Assembly: GCA_012523155.1 (NCBI GenBank)
Contig: JAAYJB010000388.1
Coordinates: forward strand, 1-14,227
Length of the DNA stretch: 14,227 nucleotides
Reading direction: 5' to 3'
DNA from: Synergistaceae bacterium
Lineage (GTDB): Bacteria; Synergistota; Synergistia; Synergistales; Aminobacteriaceae
Shown here: piece by piece, positions 7,935 to 14,227 of the stretch
How positions within the stretch are numbered: the stretch's first letter is position 1
Layout: every line of letters starts with the position of its first letter
The notes under the pieces: model-generated
Database searches by the model: none
What the model saw: only the letters and a program-made list of their open reading frames with translations
Told to the model about the DNA's origin: nothing
Program-made: the position numbers and the translations under genes

Positions 7935-9332
7935 ATGCTAAGACGGGACCGCTGGCGGCTGGGAATAGTCGCCATGGTGGTGCTTGCGGCCCTGGTTACG
8001 GTCTTTCCCCTTTCGGGAAAGATAAACCTGGGGCTTGATTTGAAGGGCGGAGCACATATCGTTCTTCAGGCAAAGGAGACAGAGGAAAACAAGGTAACTG
8101 AGGACAGTATTGAAAGGCTGCTCGCAGTGCTCAGAAACCGCATTGACCAATACGGCGTGGCTGAACCGGTCATTCAGCGCGAGGGGCGCGACCGTGTCAT
8201 CGTGGATCTTCCGGGAATTCAGGACCCCGACGCCGCCCTTGAACTGATAGGGAAAACAGCCCAGCTTGAATTCCGGCAGGTCATCAGTGCCACATCACCT
8301 GTTCCTCCGGGTCCCCAGCGGCAGAATTACGACAGCGACGAAGAGTTCAAAAAGGCTCAGGAACGCTGGGAAGCCGCAAAGGCAGAAATCGATGCAGGCA
8401 AGGAAAACCTGGCGAGGGTAGGGGCAGGAGTTGAAGGGTCACTGGTATCAAGGGATGACGAGGGGCGCCATTATCTTCTCGGAAAAACTCTTGTGGCAGG
8501 CAAGGACCTGGTTGATGCAAAGACCCAGTATGACAACCTGGGAAGAGCAGTGGTGGCGCTTACCTTCAGTTCCGGGGGGGCGAAGCTTTTTGATGAAGCC
8601 ACTGCGGCAAATGTTGGCAGGCAGATAGCTATCGTCCTTGACGGCATAGTCATCTCCGCACCCGTTGTTCAGGAGCGGATCACCGGGGGAAATGCCCAGA
8701 TTTCGGGACGCTTCAGCCCTGCTGAGGCAAGCAGGCTCTCCATAATGCTCAGGGCAGGTGCTCTGCCCATAGCTGTGGACGTCATCGAGAACCGTTCAGT
8801 AGGACCGAGCCTCGGAGAGGACTCCATCAATTCGGGAATTCGGGCGGGGCTGATCGGCGCGGCTCTTGTATTCCTCTTCATGCTTCTGTACTACAGGACG
8901 CTCGGCCTGGCGGCTGATACCGCCCTCGCAGTGGCGATCCTTCTCGTTTTTGCGGGACTCATCTCCCTGAAAGCCACCCTCACCCTTCCAGGCATCGCAG
9001 GAATCGTGCTCACCATAGGAATGGCGGTTGACGGGAACGTCCTCATATACGAACGGATGAAAGAGGAGTCACTGGCGGGAAAGACGCCTCTGGCAGCCAT
9101 TGATGCGGGGTTCAAGAAGGCGTTGACGACCATACTCGACGCGAATATTACGACGCTCATCGCAGCGGCAGTGCTCTTTTATTTCGGTAGCGGGCCGGTT
9201 CGCGGTTTTGCTGTGACGCTGAGCATAGGAATTGTGGCGAGCGTTTTCTGCAACGTGCTTGTTACAAGGATAATCCTCCAGCATTTCATGGGGAGACGGA
9301 GCGCGGCGGCTTCGCTTCGCACCCGCTCGTGA
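7935..9332 (+). CDS. secD: protein translocase subunit SecD
   Basis: An RND-type membrane protein of 465 residues that uses the ion gradient to pull exported proteins across the membrane after SecA/SecYEG. The first membrane helix spans about residues 9-26 and is followed by the diagnostic LGLDLKGG (32-39). A large periplasmic part contains LAVLRNRIDQYGVAEP and VDLPGIQDP, typical of the P1 domain. The C-terminal half has five further hydrophobic segments, including FLFMLLYYR, the conserved VDGNVLIYERMKEE and the LDANITTLIAAAVLF region. ATG 7935 is chosen because AGGAGG (7921-7926) ends 8 bases before it; an in-frame GTG at 7899 lacks a binding site and falls in the promoter-like region. secF starts 17 bases after the stop. 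Confidence 0.98.
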   Translation: MLRRDRWRLGIVAMVVLAALVTVFPLSGKINLGLDLKGGAHIVLQAKETEENKVTEDSIERLLAVLRNRIDQYGVAEPVIQREGRDRVIVDLPGIQDPDAALELIGKTAQLEFRQVISATSPVPPGPQRQNYDSDEEFKKAQERWEAAKAEIDAGKENLARVGAGVEGSLVSRDDEGRHYLLGKTLVAGKDLVDAKTQYDNLGRAVVALTFSSGGAKLFDEATAANVGRQIAIVLDGIVISAPVVQERITGGNAQISGRFSPAEASRLSIMLRAGALPIAVDVIENRSVGPSLGEDSINSGIRAGLIGAALVFLFMLLYYRTLGLAADTALAVAILLVFAGLISLKATLTLPGIAGIVLTIGMAVDGNVLIYERMKEESLAGKTPLAAIDAGFKKALTTILDANITTLIAAAVLFYFGSGPVRGFAVTLSIGIVASVFCNVLVTRIILQHFMGRRSAAASLRTRS

Positions 9333-9349
9333 GAGGGAGGAAAGAATCG

Positions 9350-10222
9350 ATGAGAAAATTTTCGATAGACTTCATGAAGTACAGGAAGAAAGCCATTCTA
9401 CTCAGCCTCGTCTGTATGCTCCTCAGCATTGGTCTCATGCTGACAAGGGGATTGAACCTGGGCATCGATTTCACGGGAGGCAACGTGGTCCAGGTGGAGT
9501 TTGAACAGAGCCCGTCCATTGAAGACGTGCGGTCTGTCCTTTCGGCTGTGGGGCAGGGGAATTCGATTATCCAGTCCTACAGCGACAGGGGAATCATTAT
9601 CCGCATCAGCGCCAATGAGGAATCTGCCAGGAAGGAAGCAGTGGATGCACTGCGGGTAAAGTACACCGGAATGCAGGTGGTCCGTCTCGAGAAAGTCGGC
9701 CCCGTTGTAGGGGCTGAATTGAGAAAGGAGGCAATGATCGCTCTTTTCCTGGCCCTTGCGGGAATACTCGCCTATATAACCGTCCGCTTCCAGTTCCGCT
9801 TCGCGGTTGTGAGTGTGGCTGCCCTTGTGCATGATGCAGTGATAACTCTCGGCATATTCAGCCTCACAGGAATGGAGATTTCCACTCCATTCATCGCAGC
9901 GATCCTGACGATCGTGGGATATTCACTCAACGACACCATCGTGATTCTCGACAGGGTTCGGGAGAACTGGAAGAATCTCAGGGTCCAGGGAATCGGGGAA
10001 CTTCTCAATTCATCCATCAACCAGACGCTCTCCAGGACGATCAATACGTCCCTGACGACCCTTCTTCCGGTTATCGCCCTCTTCATCTGGGGCGGCGAGG
10101 TTCTGCGCAGTTTCTCTTTTGCCCTTCTCGTGGGAGTGCTCGTGGGTACCTACAGCTCAATATTCATCGCCTCGGCTCTCCTGGCCGAGTGGTGGGAAAA
10201 AGCGCCGCTCAGGAAAAGCTGA
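9350..10222 (+). CDS. secF: protein translocase subunit SecF
   Basis: Partner of SecD in the ion-gradient-driven pulling complex, 290 residues and full length for the family. A membrane helix at about 13-32 precedes LGIDFTGG (37-44), the SecF form of the shared motif. The periplasmic domain reaches to about residue 125, and five hydrophobic segments follow. These contain VGYSLNDTIVILDRVREN, a strongly conserved sequence of the fourth to fifth helices, and SINQTLSRTINTSLTTL. ATG 9350 is preferred because GGGAGG precedes it by 9 bases; the in-frame GTG at 9329 overlaps the secD stop and lacks a binding site. SecD and SecF are separate genes here, as in proteobacteria, not fused as in Bacillus. 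A strong terminator follows 21 bases after the stop. Confidence 0.98.
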   Translation: MRKFSIDFMKYRKKAILLSLVCMLLSIGLMLTRGLNLGIDFTGGNVVQVEFEQSPSIEDVRSVLSAVGQGNSIIQSYSDRGIIIRISANEESARKEAVDALRVKYTGMQVVRLEKVGPVVGAELRKEAMIALFLALAGILAYITVRFQFRFAVVSVAALVHDAVITLGIFSLTGMEISTPFIAAILTIVGYSLNDTIVILDRVRENWKNLRVQGIGELLNSSINQTLSRTINTSLTTLLPVIALFIWGGEVLRSFSFALLVGVLVGTYSSIFIASALLAEWWEKAPLRKS

Positions 10223-10243
10223 TTTTCCCTGTAATGATCTGGA

Positions 10244-10273
10244 GGGGAGCATCCGTTGGATGCTCCCCTTTTT
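10244..10273 (+). terminator. intrinsic terminator after secF
   Basis: A perfect 11-bp stem pairs GGGGAGCATCC (10244-10254) with GGATGCTCCCC (10258-10268) around the loop GTT, and five T residues (10269-10273) follow. It separates the Sec operon from the trehalose operon. Confidence 0.93.
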
Positions 10274-10299
10274 CATTGAGGCAAATTTGTAGAACAAGG

Positions 10300-10328
10300 T
10301 TGTTATGTGCTATGCTTTGATTTATCTT
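10300..10328 (+). promoter_or_regulatory. candidate promoter region of the trehalose operon
   Basis: The 110 bases between the secF terminator and the DUF5752 gene are AT-rich. The best match is TTGTTA (10300-10305), 17 bases, TATCTT (10323-10328). A second candidate is TTGTAG (10287-10292), 18 bases, TATGCT (10311-10316). Neither is strong, so an activator or alternative sigma factor is possible. The short inverted repeat TTGT-AGA-ACAA lies at 10287-10297. Confidence 0.35.
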
Positions 10329-10383
10329 ATAAAAGGGCCATAAAAGAGGGAGATGAGAAAGGCCGCAAAAGGAGGAATAAACA

Positions 10384-11061
10384 ATGAAGAAACAATCCAA
10401 AACAGTACCATTCTGTTTCAAGGAATGTTCCCTGCTGCCCATCAGCACCGGTATCAGAGCCCAGACTCTCCGTGAACTCCGTTCAGCCATTCCTGAAATA
10501 CCTGAAAGCTCTCTCTATTATCACTTCTGGGGCAGAATGCTGCGTCCCCATATCCCGGAATCTGAATTCAATAATGACTTTGCGTCATGGGCGGACAGCG
10601 GACTCGGCGATATAGAGCTTGCCGAGGAACTCAGCGCCATCAACCCGGTGAAAAATCAGAATCTCGACGAACTGCGGTCGATCCTTGAGGACATTCTGGA
10701 AGCCAGGCTGGAAGCAGGCGATTTTACCAGCTGGAAAAAAGCGGACAGGGAGTTCTATTTCATTGCCTGCAAAAAGTTCATGTTTGATACAGGAAGGCGG
10801 ACTGAATGCCTCGAGGATTTCCCGGTTGCGGTGAAAACGTCGAGCAGGCAGAGCTTCTTCCACCACTTTTTGGACGGCCGGAGGAGATCTCGGGAAGGGA
10901 AGGATGATTTTTCACTCTGGCTCGAGCAGTTCGGAGAAAGGACAGAGGATATTCGTGCACGTCTTTCCAGGGTCGACTCCTATCTCTTTTCACTGGGGGA
11001 ACTGAAAGGACAGATCGTCACGCTCCTTGAGAAGGGACTCGGGAAAGGGGGAACGGAGTGA
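10384..11061 (+). CDS. DUF5752 family protein with internal duplication
   Basis: A soluble protein of 225 residues with no signal peptide or membrane helix. I recognise it from memory as DUF5752, a family of unknown biochemical function found beside trehalose and other sugar-metabolism genes. It consists of two copies of one unit. Residues 10-48 and 124-162 align without gaps at an offset of 114, sharing F-x-F-x-x-C, T-G-x-R, L, A and S-x-x-x-H-F. After a 4-residue gap difference NDFASW (64-69) matches DDFSLW (174-179), and the leucine-rich helices near 94-109 match 204-219. The histidines H47 and H161, with the two Asp-Phe-x-x-Trp motifs, are the obvious functional candidates. The ATG follows AGGAGG by 8 bases. 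The stop overlaps the treT start (TGATG), implying translational coupling and a role tied to trehalose synthesis. Any specific function would be a guess. Confidence 0.85.
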   Translation: MKKQSKTVPFCFKECSLLPISTGIRAQTLRELRSAIPEIPESSLYYHFWGRMLRPHIPESEFNNDFASWADSGLGDIELAEELSAINPVKNQNLDELRSILEDILEARLEAGDFTSWKKADREFYFIACKKFMFDTGRRTECLEDFPVAVKTSSRQSFFHHFLDGRRRSREGKDDFSLWLEQFGERTEDIRARLSRVDSYLFSLGELKGQIVTLLEKGLGKGGTE

Positions 11062-12299
11062 TGTCCGATATGCTGAAAAAATACGGAGAAGTAATCGGAT
11101 TCCATGCCATGGACAGCCTGCTTGCAATTGCCGAGAGGCTCGAAGGAAAAAAGATAGTCCACGTCAACTCCACGAAAGAAGGGGGCGGCGTCGCCGAAAT
11201 CCTCTCGTCCATGGTTCCTCTTTCACAGGAACTCGGTCTTGATGTTGCATGGGAAGTGATCGAGGGAGACGAACCGTTTTTCAACTGTACCAAGACACTG
11301 CACAATTCGCTGCAGGGAATGGCAGGCGGTCTCTCTCAATCCCAGGCCGGGGCATACATGGATACGAACAGGAAAAACGCCGAAAGACTGAAGGATGTGC
11401 TTGAAAGCGCTGACTATGTCTTTATCCATGATCCCCAGCCGGCTGCCCTTCTCGGGCTGTTTCCTGAAAGGAAGGGGAAGTGGATCTGGCGCTGCCACAT
11501 CGATGTGAGCTCTCCCAACAGGAGCGTATGGCGTTTTGTGAAAAAGCAGGTTGAAGGATATGACGCATCCATTTTCTCTCTGCCTGACTTTGCGCAGAAC
11601 CTGCCCCATCCGCAGTATCTTATAACGCCCAGTATCGACCCGCTGAGCGAAAAGAACAGGCCTCTGGCGAAAAGCGAGGTTCTCAAGATCTACGAAGAGC
11701 TTGGCATCAGGCGTGATAAGCCGGTTATACTTCAGGTTTCGAGGTTTGACAGGTTCAAGGATCCTCTCGGAGTGATCGAAAGCTACAGGCTTGCAAGGGA
11801 ACATGTGGATATTCGCCTCGTTCTCGCTGGAGGGGGGGCGGCTGACGACCCCGAGTCGGGGGAGGTCCTTTCCGCAGTGAAGGAAGCGGCTGCCGGAGAT
11901 CCTGATATTTCAGTCCTTCTTCTTCCAGCGGATGCACACAGGACAATAAACGCCCTCCAGGCAGGAGCCGACGTGGTCATGCAGAAGTCGACCAAGGAAG
12001 GATTCGGACTCACGGTGACCGAGGCAATGTGGAAGAAAAAACCCGTAGTAGGCGGGGATGTGGGAGGAATTCGCCTGCAGGTCATCAACCGTTTCAACGG
12101 ATTCCGTGTCCGAAGCCCTGAAGGAGCGGCGATACGGATACGGTATCTCCTCACCCACAGATGGAAAAGGGAGAGGATGGGAGTCAACGCGAGGCAGTAT
12201 GTCCTTGAAAATTTCCTCATTACCGGACAGCTGAGGAACTACCTTTCACTCCTGATTTCACTTGACGGGAAAGAAGCGGAGTGGGAGCCATGGATCTAA
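11061..12299 (+). CDS. treT: trehalose glycosyltransferring synthase-like GT4 glycosyltransferase (TreT)
   Basis: A cytoplasmic glycosyltransferase of 412 residues. Known TreT enzymes of Thermococcales and Thermoproteus join NDP-glucose and glucose to make trehalose in one reversible step. Supporting segments are GGGVAEILSSMVPL near residue 40, FFNCTKTLHNSLQG near 75, WRCHIDVSSPN with H146, PSIDPLSEKN near 192, LQVSRFDRFKDPLGVI in the nucleotide-binding half, and the retaining-GT motif EGFGLTVTE with E313 and E321. ATG 11061 overlaps the preceding stop; GTG 11058 is possible but worse placed relative to GGGGG. The gene also overlaps otsB by 10 bases. Related families with similar sequence include trehalose phosphorylases and other GT4 enzymes, so the exact donor and whether synthesis or breakdown dominates are not settled. 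The neighbouring otsB and otsA strongly favour trehalose. Confidence 0.85.
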   Translation: MSDMLKKYGEVIGFHAMDSLLAIAERLEGKKIVHVNSTKEGGGVAEILSSMVPLSQELGLDVAWEVIEGDEPFFNCTKTLHNSLQGMAGGLSQSQAGAYMDTNRKNAERLKDVLESADYVFIHDPQPAALLGLFPERKGKWIWRCHIDVSSPNRSVWRFVKKQVEGYDASIFSLPDFAQNLPHPQYLITPSIDPLSEKNRPLAKSEVLKIYEELGIRRDKPVILQVSRFDRFKDPLGVIESYRLAREHVDIRLVLAGGGAADDPESGEVLSAVKEAAAGDPDISVLLLPADAHRTINALQAGADVVMQKSTKEGFGLTVTEAMWKKKPVVGGDVGGIRLQVINRFNGFRVRSPEGAAIRIRYLLTHRWKRERMGVNARQYVLENFLITGQLRNYLSLLISLDGKEAEWEPWI

Positions 12300-13084
12300 G
12301 CGGATCAATGCCGGGACTCGAATCCCTCGGAGGGCTCTTTTCCTCCTTCGGCCGACCGAAACCTATTCTCGTCAGCGACTATGACGGAACTCTCGCCCCA
12401 TTTCGAAGGGAACGGGGCGATGCTGTCCCTCTGCCGGAGGTAAAAGAACTTCTCTGGCGGATCATCAGTGCCGGAGGGGACGTAATGATCCTCTCCGGGA
12501 GGGATGCCGGAGAAGTATTCCTGCTTCTGGGCCTTGACGTGGAGATTATCGGATGCCACGGATGGCAGAGACGCTCCCCCGGAGGAAAGACGGAAACCCT
12601 GCCCCTTTCCGGTGACGAGCGGAGAGCGGTACAGGCTCTTTCCTCACTTTTTGACGCTTTCCCCATAGACTCGGTTGAGATAAAACCTGTCTCCGCAGCC
12701 CTTCACTGGAGGGAACGGGACGAAATAAAGCGTCGGTGGCATAAACTGGAACCGGAAATAATCGACCGTGCCGGTCAGTCCGGCCTGGAAGCCCTTCGTT
12801 TCAACGGAGGGATCGAGTTCAGGATCCCCGCCTTTTCGAAAGGGGCGGCTATTGAAAGAATATTGGAGCACAGAAAAGAAAACGGGCCTGTTTTCTATCT
12901 TGGGGATGATGTCACCGACGAGGATGCCTTTCTGGCCCTTAAGGGTCGGGGAACCGGGATACTTGTATCGGGATCTCCACGACGCAGCGCCGCGGATGCC
13001 TGGATCCGGCCGGAAGAGGTGAAGTTCTTTCTCGAAATGTGGCTTTCCGCCCTTGAAGGGGAACAAAGGAGAGGAGAAGCATGA
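12290..13084 (+). CDS. otsB: trehalose-6-phosphate phosphatase OtsB
   Basis: A HAD-superfamily phosphatase of 264 residues that releases trehalose from trehalose-6-phosphate. The four HAD motifs are visible: DYDGT at 30-34, with nucleophile D30 and acid/base D32; LSGRD near residue 68; the lysine in FSKGAAIERIL near 184; and GDDVTDE at 205-211, the Mg-binding motif typical of trehalose phosphatases. The cap domain lies between the second and third motifs. ATG 12290 is chosen over GTG 12281: CGGAG sits 8 bases before it, and it overlaps the treT stop by 10 bases. The 3' end overlaps otsA as ATGA (13081-13084). Such overlaps suggest that treT, otsB and otsA are translated as a coupled set. Confidence 0.95.
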   Translation: MDLSGSMPGLESLGGLFSSFGRPKPILVSDYDGTLAPFRRERGDAVPLPEVKELLWRIISAGGDVMILSGRDAGEVFLLLGLDVEIIGCHGWQRRSPGGKTETLPLSGDERRAVQALSSLFDAFPIDSVEIKPVSAALHWRERDEIKRRWHKLEPEIIDRAGQSGLEALRFNGGIEFRIPAFSKGAAIERILEHRKENGPVFYLGDDVTDEDAFLALKGRGTGILVSGSPRRSAADAWIRPEEVKFFLEMWLSALEGEQRRGEA

Positions 13085-14227
13085 GAAAGAAAGGGCGGCT
13101 GATCGTGGTGTCCAACCGTCTTCCTGTGACCCTGTCATACGAGGACGGCAAATGGAGGGGGAAACCTGCATCCGGCGGACTGGTAAGTGCGCTGAACCCT
13201 GTCCTGAAGAACAGGGGAGGTTTTTGGGCAGGCTGGCCGGGAACGGGAAAAGGTGCCGGCCTGTCTCATATCCGTGAGATCCTGGGGCCTCTGTCAGAGG
13301 AAAGTGGTTACAGGCTTCTCCCTGTAATGCTTACAGAAGTGGATGTTGAAGCGTTTTATCATGGTTTCTCCAATTCGGTGCTCTGGCCTCTTTTTCATGA
13401 TCTTCAAAGCCGGTGTGTTTTTTCACCGGCCTTCTGGGAAGGGTACCTGAAATCGAACGGTAAGTTCGCCAGAGTTGTAGCAAAACATGCCGGCGAGAAC
13501 GATTTTGTCTGGGTGAATGACTACCAGCTTATCCCTCTCGGAGAAATGCTGAAAAAAAGAAGATCCGGACTCCGTTCGTCATTTTTCTTCATATCCCCTT
13601 TCCCAGCGTTGACGTGTTCATGAAAATGCCGTGGAGGAAGGAAATTCTCTCCCAGATGACCCACTACTCCTTCATGTGCTTCCAGACAGGCCGGGACAGG
13701 CGAAACTTCCTCGACTGCCTCAGGGTCTTTTTTCCTGAAACCGCTGTTTCCGGCAGAGGGCACATACTCAGGGTGAAGGTGGAGGACAGGTCCTTTTTCC
13801 TTGGAAGCCTGCCCGTCAGTATCGACTTTCAGGCCTATTCATCACTGGGGTCCTCCCGGCAGGTGGTCTCAAGGGCAAAGGCCATACGGCAGGAAGTGCA
13901 GGGGGACAAGTTTGTGCTCGGTGTGGACCGGCTTGACTATTCAAAGGGAATTCCTGAAAAACTGAAGGGATTCCAGAGATGTCTGGAACGGTTTCCGGAT
14001 CTCAGGGAAAGGATCTCTCTTCACCAGATCGTTGTCCCGAGCAGGGAGTCCGTAGAACAGTACCAGGCACTCAAAGGGGAGATCGAACTTCTGATCAGCA
14101 GGATCAACGGAAAATATTCCACGACCCGCTGGGTCCCGGTGAACTGGCACTACGGATCTGTCGCCGGAGAGGAACTCGCCGCAATGTACCGTGCAGCGGA
14201 CATTGCCCTTGTGACCTCGCTCAAGGA
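13081..14227 (+). CDS. otsA: trehalose-6-phosphate synthase OtsA, frameshifted and cut by the window edge
   Basis: A GT20 glycosyltransferase that makes trehalose-6-phosphate from UDP- or ADP-glucose and glucose-6-phosphate. Frame 1 runs to a TGA at 13621-13623 (180 residues); the conserved reading continues in frame 3 from 13590 to the edge, about 382 residues in total of a usual 450-500. Before the break: VSNRLPV with R13, ASGGLVSAL, WAGWPG, NSVLWPLFH and VNDYQLIPL with D147. After it: HIPFPS with H171, FQTGRDRRNFL, GVDRLDYSKG with R284 and K289, RINGKY and IALVTSL. R284 and K289 have the spacing of E. coli R262 and K267. Residue numbers assume one base restored in the T5 run at 13582-13586, which yields FFLHIPFPS. 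The start overlaps the otsB stop (ATGA), with AGGAGAGGAG upstream. Glucosylglycerol-phosphate synthases are close relatives, but the otsB neighbour favours OtsA. Confidence 0.9.
13582..13590 (+). other. frameshift site in otsA (T5 run)
   Basis: The codons TTT TTC TTC in frame 1 are followed by nonsense and a TGA at 13621, whereas frame 3 resumes the conserved HIPFP motif at 13590. One extra T in the run 13582-13586, or a -1 slip on TTT at 13582-13584, restores the expected S-F-F-L-H-I-P-F-P. A homopolymer sequencing error or a natural single-base deletion is the simplest reading. Confidence 0.85.

Overview
All genes recognised in this window lie on the plus strand and are closely packed, as in a free-living anaerobic bacterium with moderately high GC (judged by eye, not calculated). 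The gene set includes a potassium-dependent membrane pyrophosphatase, Rex, RqcP, YajC-SecD-SecF and a DUF5752/TreT/OtsB/OtsA trehalose cluster. This mix made me think of Synergistota or a related anaerobic lineage. That placement is inference only; no rRNA or other phylogenetic marker was tested.

Layout. 1-680: a possible tail of an upstream gene, then a MobB-like GTPase with a C-terminal extension. 698-2828: a strong-looking promoter, a leader hairpin, the membrane pyrophosphatase gene hppA and a textbook intrinsic terminator. 2846-4594: DNA primase (dnaG), whose ribosome binding site touches the T-tract of that terminator. 4597-7365: a probable operon rqcP-eno-ridA-rex, behind a candidate promoter that overlaps a Rex-like half-site. 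7454-10273: the protein export genes yajC-secD-secF, with a terminator-like hairpin between yajC and secD and a strong terminator after secF. 10384-14227 (running off the right edge): a translationally coupled operon of a DUF5752 protein, a TreT-type trehalose synthase, trehalose-6-phosphate phosphatase OtsB and trehalose-6-phosphate synthase OtsA.

How the genes work together. The centre of the window is housekeeping: replication priming, ribosome rescue, glycolysis with enamine detoxification and NADH sensing, and Sec export helped by ion gradients. The pyrophosphatase fits the last theme because it turns pyrophosphate from biosynthesis into an ion gradient. The right end is the most accessory-like part. 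It encodes two routes to trehalose, direct glycosyl transfer by TreT and the two-step OtsA/OtsB route, beside a poorly characterised DUF5752 protein. That protein visibly consists of two copies of one ~100-residue unit. The OtsA reading frame is broken by what looks like one missing T in a T5 run just before its conserved HIPFP motif. All diagnostic residues on both sides are intact, so this is a sequencing error, a very recent mutation or a slippage site.

No mobile element, CRISPR array, tRNA or rRNA was recognised. The gaps longer than 100 bases (676-805, 7817-7934, 10223-10383) are described in the promoter, hairpin and terminator entries; no gap between genes reaches 300 bases.
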